A stretch of 64,000 bases of DNA. It comes from Chloroflexota bacterium (GTDB lineage: Bacteria > Chloroflexota > Anaerolineae > Anaerolineales > Anaerolineaceae). Each line of letters begins with the position of its first letter. The stretch's first letter is position 1. A program made the translations under genes and the position numbers. The notes under the pieces were generated by a model. It saw only the letters and a list, made by a program, of their open reading frames with translations, searched no databases and had not been told where the DNA came from. The DNA lies in contig SLTK01000002.1 in NCBI GenBank assembly GCA_004347695.1, positions 1 through 64,000 of the forward strand. Direction: 5' to 3'. Below are positions 6,718 to 15,262 of this stretch, piece by piece.

Positions 6718-9426
6718 TTATATTACTATCTTTGCTGGCTTTTCGGTTTTATACAACCAGGCGTCAGAACTAGTGCTGCACATCACTAATTTTCCCCGAT
6801 TAATTTCGATGACTATGTTAGTGTGGAGCGAACCTCCACACCTGGGGCAATAGATTAATCCCTCGTCATCAGGTTCTGTAAGAATGCCAAGAATTTTTTT
6901 GGGCTGTTCCTTGTACAATTCAAACTCGGCAGTTAAATCTGCCTTATTGATCTGATCGATAATTTCCGATTGTTTAGTTTGGTCATTTGTATTTTCAATC
7001 CATTCAAATAGTGGAGATAGTCTATCTCTTGCAGGGGGGAGGTACTCCATGATTCGTGAGAAAGTACGGATACATTCATCCCAATTAACTTTTTGTATTC
7101 CAAAGCATATTGGATCAGTTAATTCAAAAACTTTAATGGGTAGGTATGAATTTACTTTATGCAACATTTCCTTTATTGCTAAAAACTTTGAAACTACTTT
7201 TGGCATATGTAGTCCGGATGACCAAGAAGGTGGTTGACCCAATGCCATACTGGTCATGACAACCAAGAGAGATAAAATATCCAATCTCTTCAATGTTTCG
7301 ATAAAACTGGTTTTCATTCCTCTCTTTTCAAATAATTGCCATGTTGATTTTTCATCTATTCCAACAATAGATGGGGAAAATAGAGGTGCCCAAATTAACC
7401 AGGTGCAGCGTGCAAAATCATCTGGCCCGAATTCGATTATATGACTGTTGAACTCAAGTAATACTCGAGATAAGGTTAGGTGGTTGTCCAGTAAGATTTC
7501 GGGAGTGATTTTCTCAATAAAATCAATATCGCAAAGACGTTTTGAATATCTTTTACAGTAATCAATTAAATAGCTACATAATCGTTGGCGGGCATTGATT
7601 TGGCCTTCTTCAGTCTCTGTACCCTCAGGATTTATTTCTTTTCCTTGGCTTCCTTCACTATCTTCATCCACTTTCGTCTCAGTTGAATTTATGGGGGTTG
7701 AAGTGAGTCTCAAAAGAACAATGGAAAGAAGATCGCGTAAGCTTCGAATATTACGGTTATACGGGAGCCGAGTATACTTCCCAATCTGGAATAATCCTGA
7801 TGGATCTCGTTCAGGAACTACAAATCGTTCGATATCCGGAGCAGAGGATGAATCACCAGTTTCCTCTTCATCCGAATTATCATTTTTTGGTCTTTGTGAT
7901 GAGCGACGATAATTTTGTGACAAAGGTTGATCTGGAATAGCACGATCAAATAAAAATTCCATAAGCTCGTGGAATAAAGTTTCTGCTCCAACAACTGTAT
8001 CTAGTTTAGCTTGAATCCGTTCATGATAGGAACGGGATCCATATTCCTGAAGAATTGCTGGAATATCGATCCAACATGGTAAGGCTTCAATTCCTCCTCC
8101 GCGGACAAATGCGGATTCACTCGTTCGAATTTCGTCAGTGAATGGAATTTGAAAACGCAAATCTCTATCAATTTGAATAGAATATTTCAGACCTGATCGT
8201 AGAAATATCAGTTCCACCTTTTCATCATCAATAACCGGCCATTGACTTAACCTACCAGTTAGAATTTTATTGTTGAGGATAAGTTCTGTAATCAGGACGG
8301 TTTCTTCAGTTACTCTTCTTGGGTTTTCTGAATTAGTTGAGAGCTGAGAATTATTAAGAGAATTGATCGCAATGGGTGTAATTGATATCGGATCTTCGAA
8401 TAGATAATTAAAAGCAGCCGGATCAGGCGACCAACGAAAAGTTACCATTTCCAGATTCGACCCATTTTGCCAGGAATTTTCGAAAGCGGCGCGGGTCATA
8501 TTTGCACTGCCAGCAATACACCATGAACCAGCCTCCTCAATTCCAACGATCATCTTTCCGTGCAAAAGGCGTTGGCTTTGATTAGCTCTCGATTCTCTGA
8601 TGTCAGATAACTGAGGATGTGGAAAATCCTTTGGCCAATTACCAAGCAGTGCTTGACCATTCAACGTAGTATTCTCACGACTTACATAGAGATTCACTTC
8701 ATTTGGAAGAAAAGTCTCCGTAAATTTGCGCAGCATTCCAGAGTCCTGGTCATAATAAGGTGAAAAAATCTTCAATGCTTTTACTGGAGAATTCAGTAGA
8801 CCTGATTTTTCTCTCCAATCCATGACTTGTGACCAAATCGATGAATGGAAATTGTTCCAAACATAGAAGGAATCAGAATTAGGGGTTTGATCGAGAAGCC
8901 AACTTACATTTGCGGAAATTACATCTAATTGACGATGTGCTGAAGGAGAAAAATTTTCATTCTGTGAGAGATCCCGCAACAAATCCCATACAGAATGAAA
9001 AGCCTGTTTTGCTTCGGGATTTGGATTTTTAGGATCAAATTCAAAGTGAGAGAATATTTCTAAATTACGGCTATATCCGTGTAAGGTTAAGTTCCCACTG
9101 CCAATTAATAATCTTCCTTGATTTGCACCAGCCATCAAGAGTATTTTGGCATGTTGGACACCATACCCTTTACGAGGAAGTGGTGTGCAGACATACCGTA
9201 AACCTGCATAAACGACATTTCTCAGACCCATCTCCATAGCTTCAGCGTAACCATCTGGATCAGTAATTATCAAAACGTTTGAACAGCCAGCTCGCTCAAG
9301 CGCAGGAGCGATGATTTGCTCAAAAAACCCCAGATTAAGTGTATAAGTTAAAAAGACAGCGCCTGAAAAACCTCCGGTTTTTACTGCCGATTCATCTTCT
9401 ATAAATGATTTAAGATTAATCGGCAT
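6718..9426 (-). CDS. Large phospholipase-D-superfamily (two-HKD) protein, putative defence nuclease
   Basis: 902 aa. The N-terminal third carries two HKD-type half-sites: H92-A-K94 with GSGN (109-112), and H289-G-K291 with GSAN (306-309). This is the arrangement of PLD-fold nucleases and phosphodiesterases. The C-terminal 550 residues are not recognised; an acidic linker (around 510-540, SDEEETGDSSS) divides them, and the last 50 residues include CPRCGG plus a later Cys, a possible zinc knuckle. ATG 9426 follows GAGGGG and overlaps the previous stop by 11 nt, so it is coupled to the 557-aa gene. A two-gene nuclease system is inferred. Confidence 0.75.
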   Translation of the reverse strand: MPINLKSFIEDESAVKTGGFSGAVFLTYTLNLGFFEQIIAPALERAGCSNVLIITDPDGYAEAMEMGLRNVVYAGLRYVCTPLPRKGYGVQHAKILLMAGANQGRLLIGSGNLTLHGYSRNLEIFSHFEFDPKNPNPEAKQAFHSVWDLLRDLSQNENFSPSAHRQLDVISANVSWLLDQTPNSDSFYVWNNFHSSIWSQVMDWREKSGLLNSPVKALKIFSPYYDQDSGMLRKFTETFLPNEVNLYVSRENTTLNGQALLGNWPKDFPHPQLSDIRESRANQSQRLLHGKMIVGIEEAGSWCIAGSANMTRAAFENSWQNGSNLEMVTFRWSPDPAAFNYLFEDPISITPIAINSLNNSQLSTNSENPRRVTEETVLITELILNNKILTGRLSQWPVIDDEKVELIFLRSGLKYSIQIDRDLRFQIPFTDEIRTSESAFVRGGGIEALPCWIDIPAILQEYGSRSYHERIQAKLDTVVGAETLFHELMEFLFDRAIPDQPLSQNYRRSSQRPKNDNSDEEETGDSSSAPDIERFVVPERDPSGLFQIGKYTRLPYNRNIRSLRDLLSIVLLRLTSTPINSTETKVDEDSEGSQGKEINPEGTETEEGQINARQRLCSYLIDYCKRYSKRLCDIDFIEKITPEILLDNHLTLSRVLLEFNSHIIEFGPDDFARCTWLIWAPLFSPSIVGIDEKSTWQLFEKRGMKTSFIETLKRLDILSLLVVMTSMALGQPPSWSSGLHMPKVVSKFLAIKEMLHKVNSYLPIKVFELTDPICFGIQKVNWDECIRTFSRIMEYLPPARDRLSPLFEWIENTNDQTKQSEIIDQINKADLTAEFELYKEQPKKILGILTEPDDEGLIYCPRCGGSLHTNIVIEINRGKLVMCSTSSDAWLYKTEKPAKIVI

Positions 9427-11089
9427 TTTTAAACCCCTCTAATATTTTTTCGCGATAAACTTCACCTTCTGACGACAGTGATAAAAGTCCCAAGTCACCC
9501 TGTAGGATTAGCCCAAGATCAACCAACATCGTAATACAGTTGTTCAATCGATTCCCAGCCAAACGAATTGGTTCTTGGTATGGGGTTTTCCCTGTGGGCC
9601 AGTGAAAGATTCCATCTTCATAATAAAACTTGAAAGTATCGTATTCCTGATAACGAAACTTCTCCAAAGCGATCATTTCATGTTGTTCAAAAATGTACTC
9701 TTGATAGATCCAGGGTACCCATTCCATTATTGACCATTTTAGGTCTTCAAGTTTTTCATCCATGGAATGGAAATAGTTACCTAAAGGTAGGCGTGGTTTT
9801 TCCGCCATTTCCTTCCAGATTGGATCCTGGCTGTGGTATTCGGGAAAATAACGCAGAAAAAGTTGAAGAAGTATCCGGATGCCAGTTTTGAAAAGGATAA
9901 CAGGATTGGTTTGATTGCGGGACGCGTTAACATACAAAAAGTACTCATCCAGGCCAGATCCCATGCCAAAATCTTTTTTGGCACGGCTCAACAAGGTGCC
10001 ATAATCACCTGATAATCCAGCTTCTGCGCAAAATTTTTCAGCAAGTTGTGGTACAGAAAGATTCCACTCAGACTCAATTAATTGATTTTGAACCCAATTC
10101 TTCCAATCTTCTTTCTTTATGTCAGTTTTTGAGCGTAATTCGAGTAAAAATGCAGCCCATAAGCATTGAAGACCGAATGTGAACATATGCCGAACTTCTA
10201 CCATTTTCCAGCGATGCACCCAATTTGATAAGTCATTGGCAGGCAAATAATGAATGCCTGGTGAGTATTCCCCGATATACAAAGCTGGACGAAGTTGATC
10301 GCGTTGGAATTGCCCTTTTGCCTGATAGACAATATCCAATGCAACGCCGAGCGAATTACGCCGGCGCACATGGGGATTATTGTAATTTGGGGGTTCATCA
10401 AGTCGGAAAAATGTGTCAAGTAATAATTTGCGGTCTTGTCCGTGATTAATTGCTTCGGGGCATAAACATCCCACCTGAGCATATTCTTCCGCATCTTGTT
10501 TACTGATCTGTGAGATTTGCCCGTGGGTTTCCAGATTTTGGAAATATTTTGTACCTGAAATTGAAGCTTGATAAGCTTCTGCCAATGCTTTACCACGTTC
10601 CGTTAACCGATAGACGAGACGTGGTTCTTCCTGCTCTTCGACAATCCCCATCGCCGTCATCGCTGTTCGATAATATTGGCCAAATCCCCCCTCTTTATTT
10701 TGGAAATAGTCCTGATCCAATGAAACAGGATCGGTTGTCCCCCAAAACCGTTTTACTTTGACATTGTTGGTTCCACTACCAACAATACCTGTAAATGGAT
10801 TACCATTGCTGTGATGCAAATATCCAGAAAGAATTAACGCCATCTCGTGGCGTTTGAAGAAGGTTCCACGGAAATCCTTAATGAGCCTTTTTGATTCTTT
10901 TCCGAATATATAGCGATACAGGATCCAGGCATAGAAGCTGTAATACCGGGCATGATCTGTAACGGTGATAATACCCGGCAGAATTTCTTGCTGGTAACTC
11001 TGGGCGGCTCCCTCGATTCCCAGTTGGTCTTCACCTGCCACCGTATTTTCGATGATTTCGGCAGTCCATTGGGGATATAAATCATTCAT
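9416..11089 (-). CDS. Uncharacterised 557-aa protein coupled to the PLD nuclease
   Basis: I do not recognise this family. Seen: an N-terminal segment with LGIEGAAQSYQQEILPGI and DHARYYSFYAWILYRY; a winged-helix-like region around 150-180 (LVYRLTERGKALAEAY); and near the C-terminus another winged-helix-like stretch (NRLNNCITMLVDLGLIL...LSLSSEGEVY). No signal peptide, membrane helix or nuclease motif is visible. The stop overlaps the PLD start by 11 nt, indicating one operon and probably one complex. Plausible role: DNA-binding or sensor subunit of a PLD-effector defence pair, inferred only from coupling and island location. Confidence 0.6.
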   Translation of the reverse strand: MNDLYPQWTAEIIENTVAGEDQLGIEGAAQSYQQEILPGIITVTDHARYYSFYAWILYRYIFGKESKRLIKDFRGTFFKRHEMALILSGYLHHSNGNPFTGIVGSGTNNVKVKRFWGTTDPVSLDQDYFQNKEGGFGQYYRTAMTAMGIVEEQEEPRLVYRLTERGKALAEAYQASISGTKYFQNLETHGQISQISKQDAEEYAQVGCLCPEAINHGQDRKLLLDTFFRLDEPPNYNNPHVRRRNSLGVALDIVYQAKGQFQRDQLRPALYIGEYSPGIHYLPANDLSNWVHRWKMVEVRHMFTFGLQCLWAAFLLELRSKTDIKKEDWKNWVQNQLIESEWNLSVPQLAEKFCAEAGLSGDYGTLLSRAKKDFGMGSGLDEYFLYVNASRNQTNPVILFKTGIRILLQLFLRYFPEYHSQDPIWKEMAEKPRLPLGNYFHSMDEKLEDLKWSIMEWVPWIYQEYIFEQHEMIALEKFRYQEYDTFKFYYEDGIFHWPTGKTPYQEPIRLAGNRLNNCITMLVDLGLILQGDLGLLSLSSEGEVYREKILEGFKNAD

Positions 11090-11172
11090 AAATAAGAATC
11101 CAACAACAAAACTCCTGATCGATTCTATTTGGATTGTAAATCACTAACAATCCTTCGGTATTATTCTAAACA

Positions 11173-12198
11173 TTAGGATTTACGTAGTTTACCGATCTTT
11201 TCCAGTTTCCCGGTCTCTGGGTCCTGGAAATGCCAAAAGTCCCAGCCATTCACGGATTTCCAATCCTCCGCAACAGCTTTTGCTGCACTGGAGGGGGTTT
11301 CAAAATCTTGCCCATTCCACCGCACAACGCCTTTCAGATTCATGAGCTGCGCTTGATAAATGTGATCTCTGTGACTGGCTTGAATATTGACTGGAAAGGC
11401 TATTTGTACCTGAACGGGCGCTTTCTCCTTCTTTGGACTCTTCACAGGAGCTTCAGGTTCAACCAACGCGACGCCCAACACTTCTGTCCAATATTCGCTG
11501 TCGATGGTTGGCACGACATATTCCTCTTTTTTGACACCGACATTGTATTGAATCAATAGGTCCACCAGTTGATTGCCGTTAATCAGGCGGATCGGGGTTT
11601 TCCCGCTGGCCTGCGCTTCCTCTTTCGCGCCGGAAGAAAAATCGCTAGGGGTAATGATTAAGCCTTGTTCTGAATCTGCCACTTTAAGCGACCCGCGTAA
11701 ATCACGCACCACTCCCGCGCCAACATTATTTGTCCACCGTTTGGCCTGGATTGCCACTTTGACGATACTCAGTGGATTCGAACGCAATACACCGCGCACA
11801 TCCACGCCTTTGTCATTACTATAAGGAGTGGTTTCTGTCTCTTCAAATCCCATTTGCTCCAAGAGTAAGCGGATCAGTTCTTCAAATTTTTGTGGTGCCA
11901 TGTTCAACAATTGCTTGCGTAGATCTTTCTGGATCTGGACCTGGATATTTTCGATCTGCTGTTGTATGGTGCTGGATGCGATTAGTTTCAACACAAAAGT
12001 ACCCCGCTCATCGCCACGCCGAAAGCGAGAGTCCGGATTGATAGTATCGGTATAAAGCATGGCTCCCATTGTAGCTTCAGGCGTGCGTCCCAAGGTCTCC
12101 AACAGCCCGGCTTCCATAGCTCTGGCGGCAATCTCTTTATAATGCAGGGGTTGACCGGATTTCTTTAGTATTGCGTACGCGGCGTCTTTGAATTGCAT
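11173..12198 (-). CDS. HARE-HTH / Mrr-type endonuclease / RAMA-like restriction protein
   Basis: 341 aa with three modules. Residues 1-70 (FKDAAYAILKKSGQPLHYKEI) are a HARE-HTH DNA-reading domain. Residues 95-215 are an Mrr-type PD-(D/E)xK nuclease with GVDVRG (D133) and IQAKRW (Q151-A-K153). Residues 285-335 (GVVRWNGQDFETPSSAAKAV) resemble the RAMA domain found next to modification-linked enzymes. Such architecture suggests a type IV, modification-dependent restriction enzyme. It lies 48 nt after the Argonaute gene on the same strand and 83 nt before the 557-aa gene, so it could be co-transcribed with either. Confidence 0.8.
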   Translation of the reverse strand: MQFKDAAYAILKKSGQPLHYKEIAARAMEAGLLETLGRTPEATMGAMLYTDTINPDSRFRRGDERGTFVLKLIASSTIQQQIENIQVQIQKDLRKQLLNMAPQKFEELIRLLLEQMGFEETETTPYSNDKGVDVRGVLRSNPLSIVKVAIQAKRWTNNVGAGVVRDLRGSLKVADSEQGLIITPSDFSSGAKEEAQASGKTPIRLINGNQLVDLLIQYNVGVKKEEYVVPTIDSEYWTEVLGVALVEPEAPVKSPKKEKAPVQVQIAFPVNIQASHRDHIYQAQLMNLKGVVRWNGQDFETPSSAAKAVAEDWKSVNGWDFWHFQDPETGKLEKIGKLRKS

Positions 12199-12246
12199 CT
12201 TACACCTCTCGATTCATTCATCTGCCAACAGTGGATTTCTGTCGTA

Positions 12247-13761
12247 TCACATATAAAACCGGTACTTCGGTTGCACAATCCCGTTTTCAGGGATGTGTTT
12301 CATAATCTCTCCCACCATTCTTGAAAAGGATAAGGTAATGGGGGATCCATCAGCGAACGCACAATTGTTTACATTCATTTTGGTTAAAGCGAGTATTTCT
12401 TTAAAGAGGTCTTCCGGAGAACTTCCCCCGATGTGTTGCATAATCTGCCAAGGCTCTGGTACATAAGGTTTTGGAAAAGTTTCCAGGAATGGAATGTAAC
12501 CCATTGTAAAGAGTAAGTGATCGGCGTTATTGATTGAAAAGTAAGTTCCTCGAAGAGGTGGGTATTTACCTTCTCGGAATAACCTGACTCCAGATTGCGC
12601 AAGGGAAACCAAATCGATTTCACAACGACCGAACACCTCGTTTATTCCATTTTGAAATCCATCAAGTTCATTGAAATCAATATGTTCTTTTCCCCAAAAT
12701 TCGGAGGTCTTATGAATTACCACTCTTCTAGGTGGGTAACCCTTTAGGCGGATATATTCATTCAAAGTATCTTTAACAAGTTTTTTCGCTCCATCATATG
12801 TGAGATGGGGTGTTTTTCCCAACCGTTGGACGTCCCAATTAAAATAGTCGCCCCTTAAAATCAAACCTTGCCCCATAAAATCAAAAGCTTGAGCTACGCT
12901 TGATCTCATTGTCACAATATCGGACAGATCCTTGGCGATAAAAAAGCTCACGCCGATAAAACAAGTAGCTTCATCAAGAGATGTAATTCGCCAAGGAACC
13001 CCATTGGCTTTGTAATATTGTGCAGTACAAAAATTCCAGGCTCGAGTCGCTACATCTTGCACATTTTTTCCTTCGCCGGTTACTGTACTTTTAGTGATCA
13101 GTTGTAAAGGAATATTCCATTTCATCGAACGAGCTTTGATGGCCCGGCGAAAGTTGAGAAAATAGTTACCTGAGATGCGCACACTATGTGCCTTATTTTC
13201 GACTTCAAGGGGAAGCGCCAAAATGATAATATCTGGAGTGGGATCATTCGCGGCGATATTCGCAATGTTTTCATCAAAAAGATTGACCATCTTCCAAATA
13301 ACATCAGTCTTGTTATCAAGGTCAAGGATTTCCGTCAATTCTCGCGGTTGAATATATCGCACCCAACGATCATTCATTTGAAAACTGCAATTAAATGCGG
13401 AATCATTGTTAAATCCGACAAAATCAGGGGTTAATATTTTTTCCAAACGGTTTAGGGTTTGTGGACTATCGAAAAGGGCTTCGGTATCAAATAATTGACC
13501 TTCAATACTTTGGGAAGTCGATGGTTTATTTTTCTTTACGTTTTCGGTTTCGATGTACTCACCACACCGCTCGATCCACTCCTGAGCCCATGAAACAGTC
13601 TCTCTTGTACCAATAAAACCAAGTTTTATTTCTGTAGGATGCAATCCTGGGATATTTTTCCCAAAGGGGCCAAATTCTGACAGTCCTGTTTTGGCGTCCT
13701 GGTGTTCAAAATACCCACCAAACTGAAGAGCTGGCTCCTGCAGATATTTAATTTTGATCAT
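12247..13761 (-). CDS. Short prokaryotic Argonaute (MID-PIWI), catalytically inactive
   Basis: About 504 aa, the size of short pAgos that keep only MID and PIWI lobes. Visible Argonaute signatures are YYKANGVPWRI (residues 250-260), FIGVSFF (268-274) and PRRVVIHKTSEF (344-355). In slicing Argonautes the second motif carries the first catalytic Asp (GIDVS-like); here Ser/Val replace it, so target cleavage is not expected. ATG 13761 was chosen because GAGGGGGC precedes it and it overlaps the upstream stop by 14 nt; an upstream ATG at 13800 would lie deeper inside the partner gene. It acts with the adjacent DUF4365-APAZ protein as a guide-directed sensor. Confidence 0.88.
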   Translation of the reverse strand: MIKIKYLQEPALQFGGYFEHQDAKTGLSEFGPFGKNIPGLHPTEIKLGFIGTRETVSWAQEWIERCGEYIETENVKKNKPSTSQSIEGQLFDTEALFDSPQTLNRLEKILTPDFVGFNNDSAFNCSFQMNDRWVRYIQPRELTEILDLDNKTDVIWKMVNLFDENIANIAANDPTPDIIILALPLEVENKAHSVRISGNYFLNFRRAIKARSMKWNIPLQLITKSTVTGEGKNVQDVATRAWNFCTAQYYKANGVPWRITSLDEATCFIGVSFFIAKDLSDIVTMRSSVAQAFDFMGQGLILRGDYFNWDVQRLGKTPHLTYDGAKKLVKDTLNEYIRLKGYPPRRVVIHKTSEFWGKEHIDFNELDGFQNGINEVFGRCEIDLVSLAQSGVRLFREGKYPPLRGTYFSINNADHLLFTMGYIPFLETFPKPYVPEPWQIMQHIGGSSPEDLFKEILALTKMNVNNCAFADGSPITLSFSRMVGEIMKHIPENGIVQPKYRFYM

Positions 13762-15154
13762 CTTCAGCCCCCTCTGGCTCTTCTTCAATAAAATCGTCAT
13801 CCTCGTTATTTAATATATAGCTGAACAAATTGGGCTGAAGCACTTCTGGGGGTTCTTCATAGATTGCCGGATCATCCGTAATTGCAAAATCAGCAATTCC
13901 CGTTTGAGGCATTTTTTCTATAACCATGATTGGTTTGTAATCAAGTTCCACCTGAACTCTGCTTTTTCCTTTGGACAAATAATCTGCCCAGAAAAGAATG
14001 TGATTCAATACATGAGGATTTCGTTCTCTGGATTTTTGCCGGGTAGTATAGGATCCGACCTTTTCAGTGTCCCATATATTAATTCCATCAACTGTAAAGA
14101 GATATTTGGGTATGATCTGCAAAAACCAGGAATTGCCAATATTTTTAAAAGTCATATCTGCAGCTAAATGCCGCCAAAAATAATCGTGACCATAGTGGTA
14201 ATTTGCCGCCACAGTTCGGGTTGCGTGAGATTTTGTTCTTTGGTTCACCCAGGCCACTTTTACAGAATCAGAAGTATCATCCGTGCGTGGAAAATAAAAC
14301 CGCCTGAATTGTTGGTTATATTTAATCCCACACCGGTTAGTGTGCATTCTTAATAGCCGATTTAACATCGAAACATAAGATCGGTTTAAGTCTGGATTCA
14401 CCCACCAGGGTTGAGCATTCTCTATCAGCATATTGGAAGTATCGCAAAATTCCCGCAAAGCGCATCCGGGATCAGATAAATCACTGAGAGTGAAAACTCG
14501 TCCACGATTGACGCAAAATGGAGGAGTGAAAGATTGCCTGCTTCGTAGAATAGAGGTAATCATTGGGTAATCTAAATTTGTTAGTACTGGCGCGTTATAC
14601 AAATCTTTTGGCACACGCTGGAGCAGAAACAGGTTGGAAAATAATCGTTCTTGTTTTTGAAATAACACACGAGGAGAACTAACATTGCCAATTTGCAGCA
14701 CCTTATCGCGAAATTTGGCTGTGAATTCGTCAGTTTCTTTGTTGAAGACGAATTTTATCGGGGGGTGAAAAATATTCGGCGTTTCTCTGACGTATTCTTT
14801 TACATCTTTCCAATATAACTTGTCATCATCAGGGTGGTAGACAATAAAAATCACGGGGTAGTTTGCATTCGTCCACAACTCTAGATCTTCTTGTCGTACT
14901 GGTGTAATAAAACCGGATGCAGTATCCTGTTTTACATAGCTGGATCCAGACTTTGCTTGAACCTTGATGATCCTGCCGGTGGCAATCGCGCCTTTTCCAT
15001 CCGGGCGGGGTTCTAGGAGGTCAATTTCACCGTCAATTCCAATATCATCCTTGGAAATTTCCCTCCAAAGACATTGCATTTCATGAACAACTTGAGATAT
15101 TCGATCAAGCCCTTTAAGTTCTTGAAATTTTGATGCTGGAACAATTTTTGGCAT
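13748..15154 (-). CDS. DUF4365 nuclease-APAZ protein (DREN-APAZ), Argonaute partner of a SPARDA-type system
   Basis: 468 aa. Residues 10-160 are a DUF4365 PD-(D/E)xK-like nuclease domain: GIDGEID (D41/E43/D45) and VQAKSG (Q66-A-K68) supply the metal-binding and Lys positions. The remainder (about 170-450) occupies the place of the APAZ region that pairs with short Argonautes. The C-terminus is acidic. Known: SPARDA complexes join a short pAgo to a DREN-APAZ effector and, on sensing invader DNA, degrade DNA and RNA indiscriminately, causing cell death or dormancy. Gene order (effector first, pAgo overlapping) fits. APAZ was assigned by context, not by a clear motif. Confidence 0.83.
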   Translation of the reverse strand: MPKIVPASKFQELKGLDRISQVVHEMQCLWREISKDDIGIDGEIDLLEPRPDGKGAIATGRIIKVQAKSGSSYVKQDTASGFITPVRQEDLELWTNANYPVIFIVYHPDDDKLYWKDVKEYVRETPNIFHPPIKFVFNKETDEFTAKFRDKVLQIGNVSSPRVLFQKQERLFSNLFLLQRVPKDLYNAPVLTNLDYPMITSILRSRQSFTPPFCVNRGRVFTLSDLSDPGCALREFCDTSNMLIENAQPWWVNPDLNRSYVSMLNRLLRMHTNRCGIKYNQQFRRFYFPRTDDTSDSVKVAWVNQRTKSHATRTVAANYHYGHDYFWRHLAADMTFKNIGNSWFLQIIPKYLFTVDGINIWDTEKVGSYTTRQKSRERNPHVLNHILFWADYLSKGKSRVQVELDYKPIMVIEKMPQTGIADFAITDDPAIYEEPPEVLQPNLFSYILNNEDDDFIEEEPEGAEDDQN

Positions 15155-15205
15155 TCACACCCCTATTTGACTCCATTCCCTGCTGTTATGGGTAGGTTGT
15201 TTAGC

Positions 15206-15231
15206 TTGCTTTTAGACATTATTGAAAGCAA
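15206..15231. repeat. 7-bp inverted repeat between the RM operon and the Argonaute operon
   Basis: TTGCTTT (15206-15212) and AAAGCAA (15225-15231) are perfect arms in the 108-nt gap after the HNH gene. It may be a weak terminator or operator separating the two defence modules. Confidence 0.35.
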
Positions 15232-15262
15232 TTTCCATTGCAGATCTCTTAATAACGACTCT

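Noticed and set aside
6718..9426. DISARM drmC
   Set aside because: The protein is far longer than drmC and no DISARM helicase (drmA) or DUF1998 (drmB) gene lies nearby.
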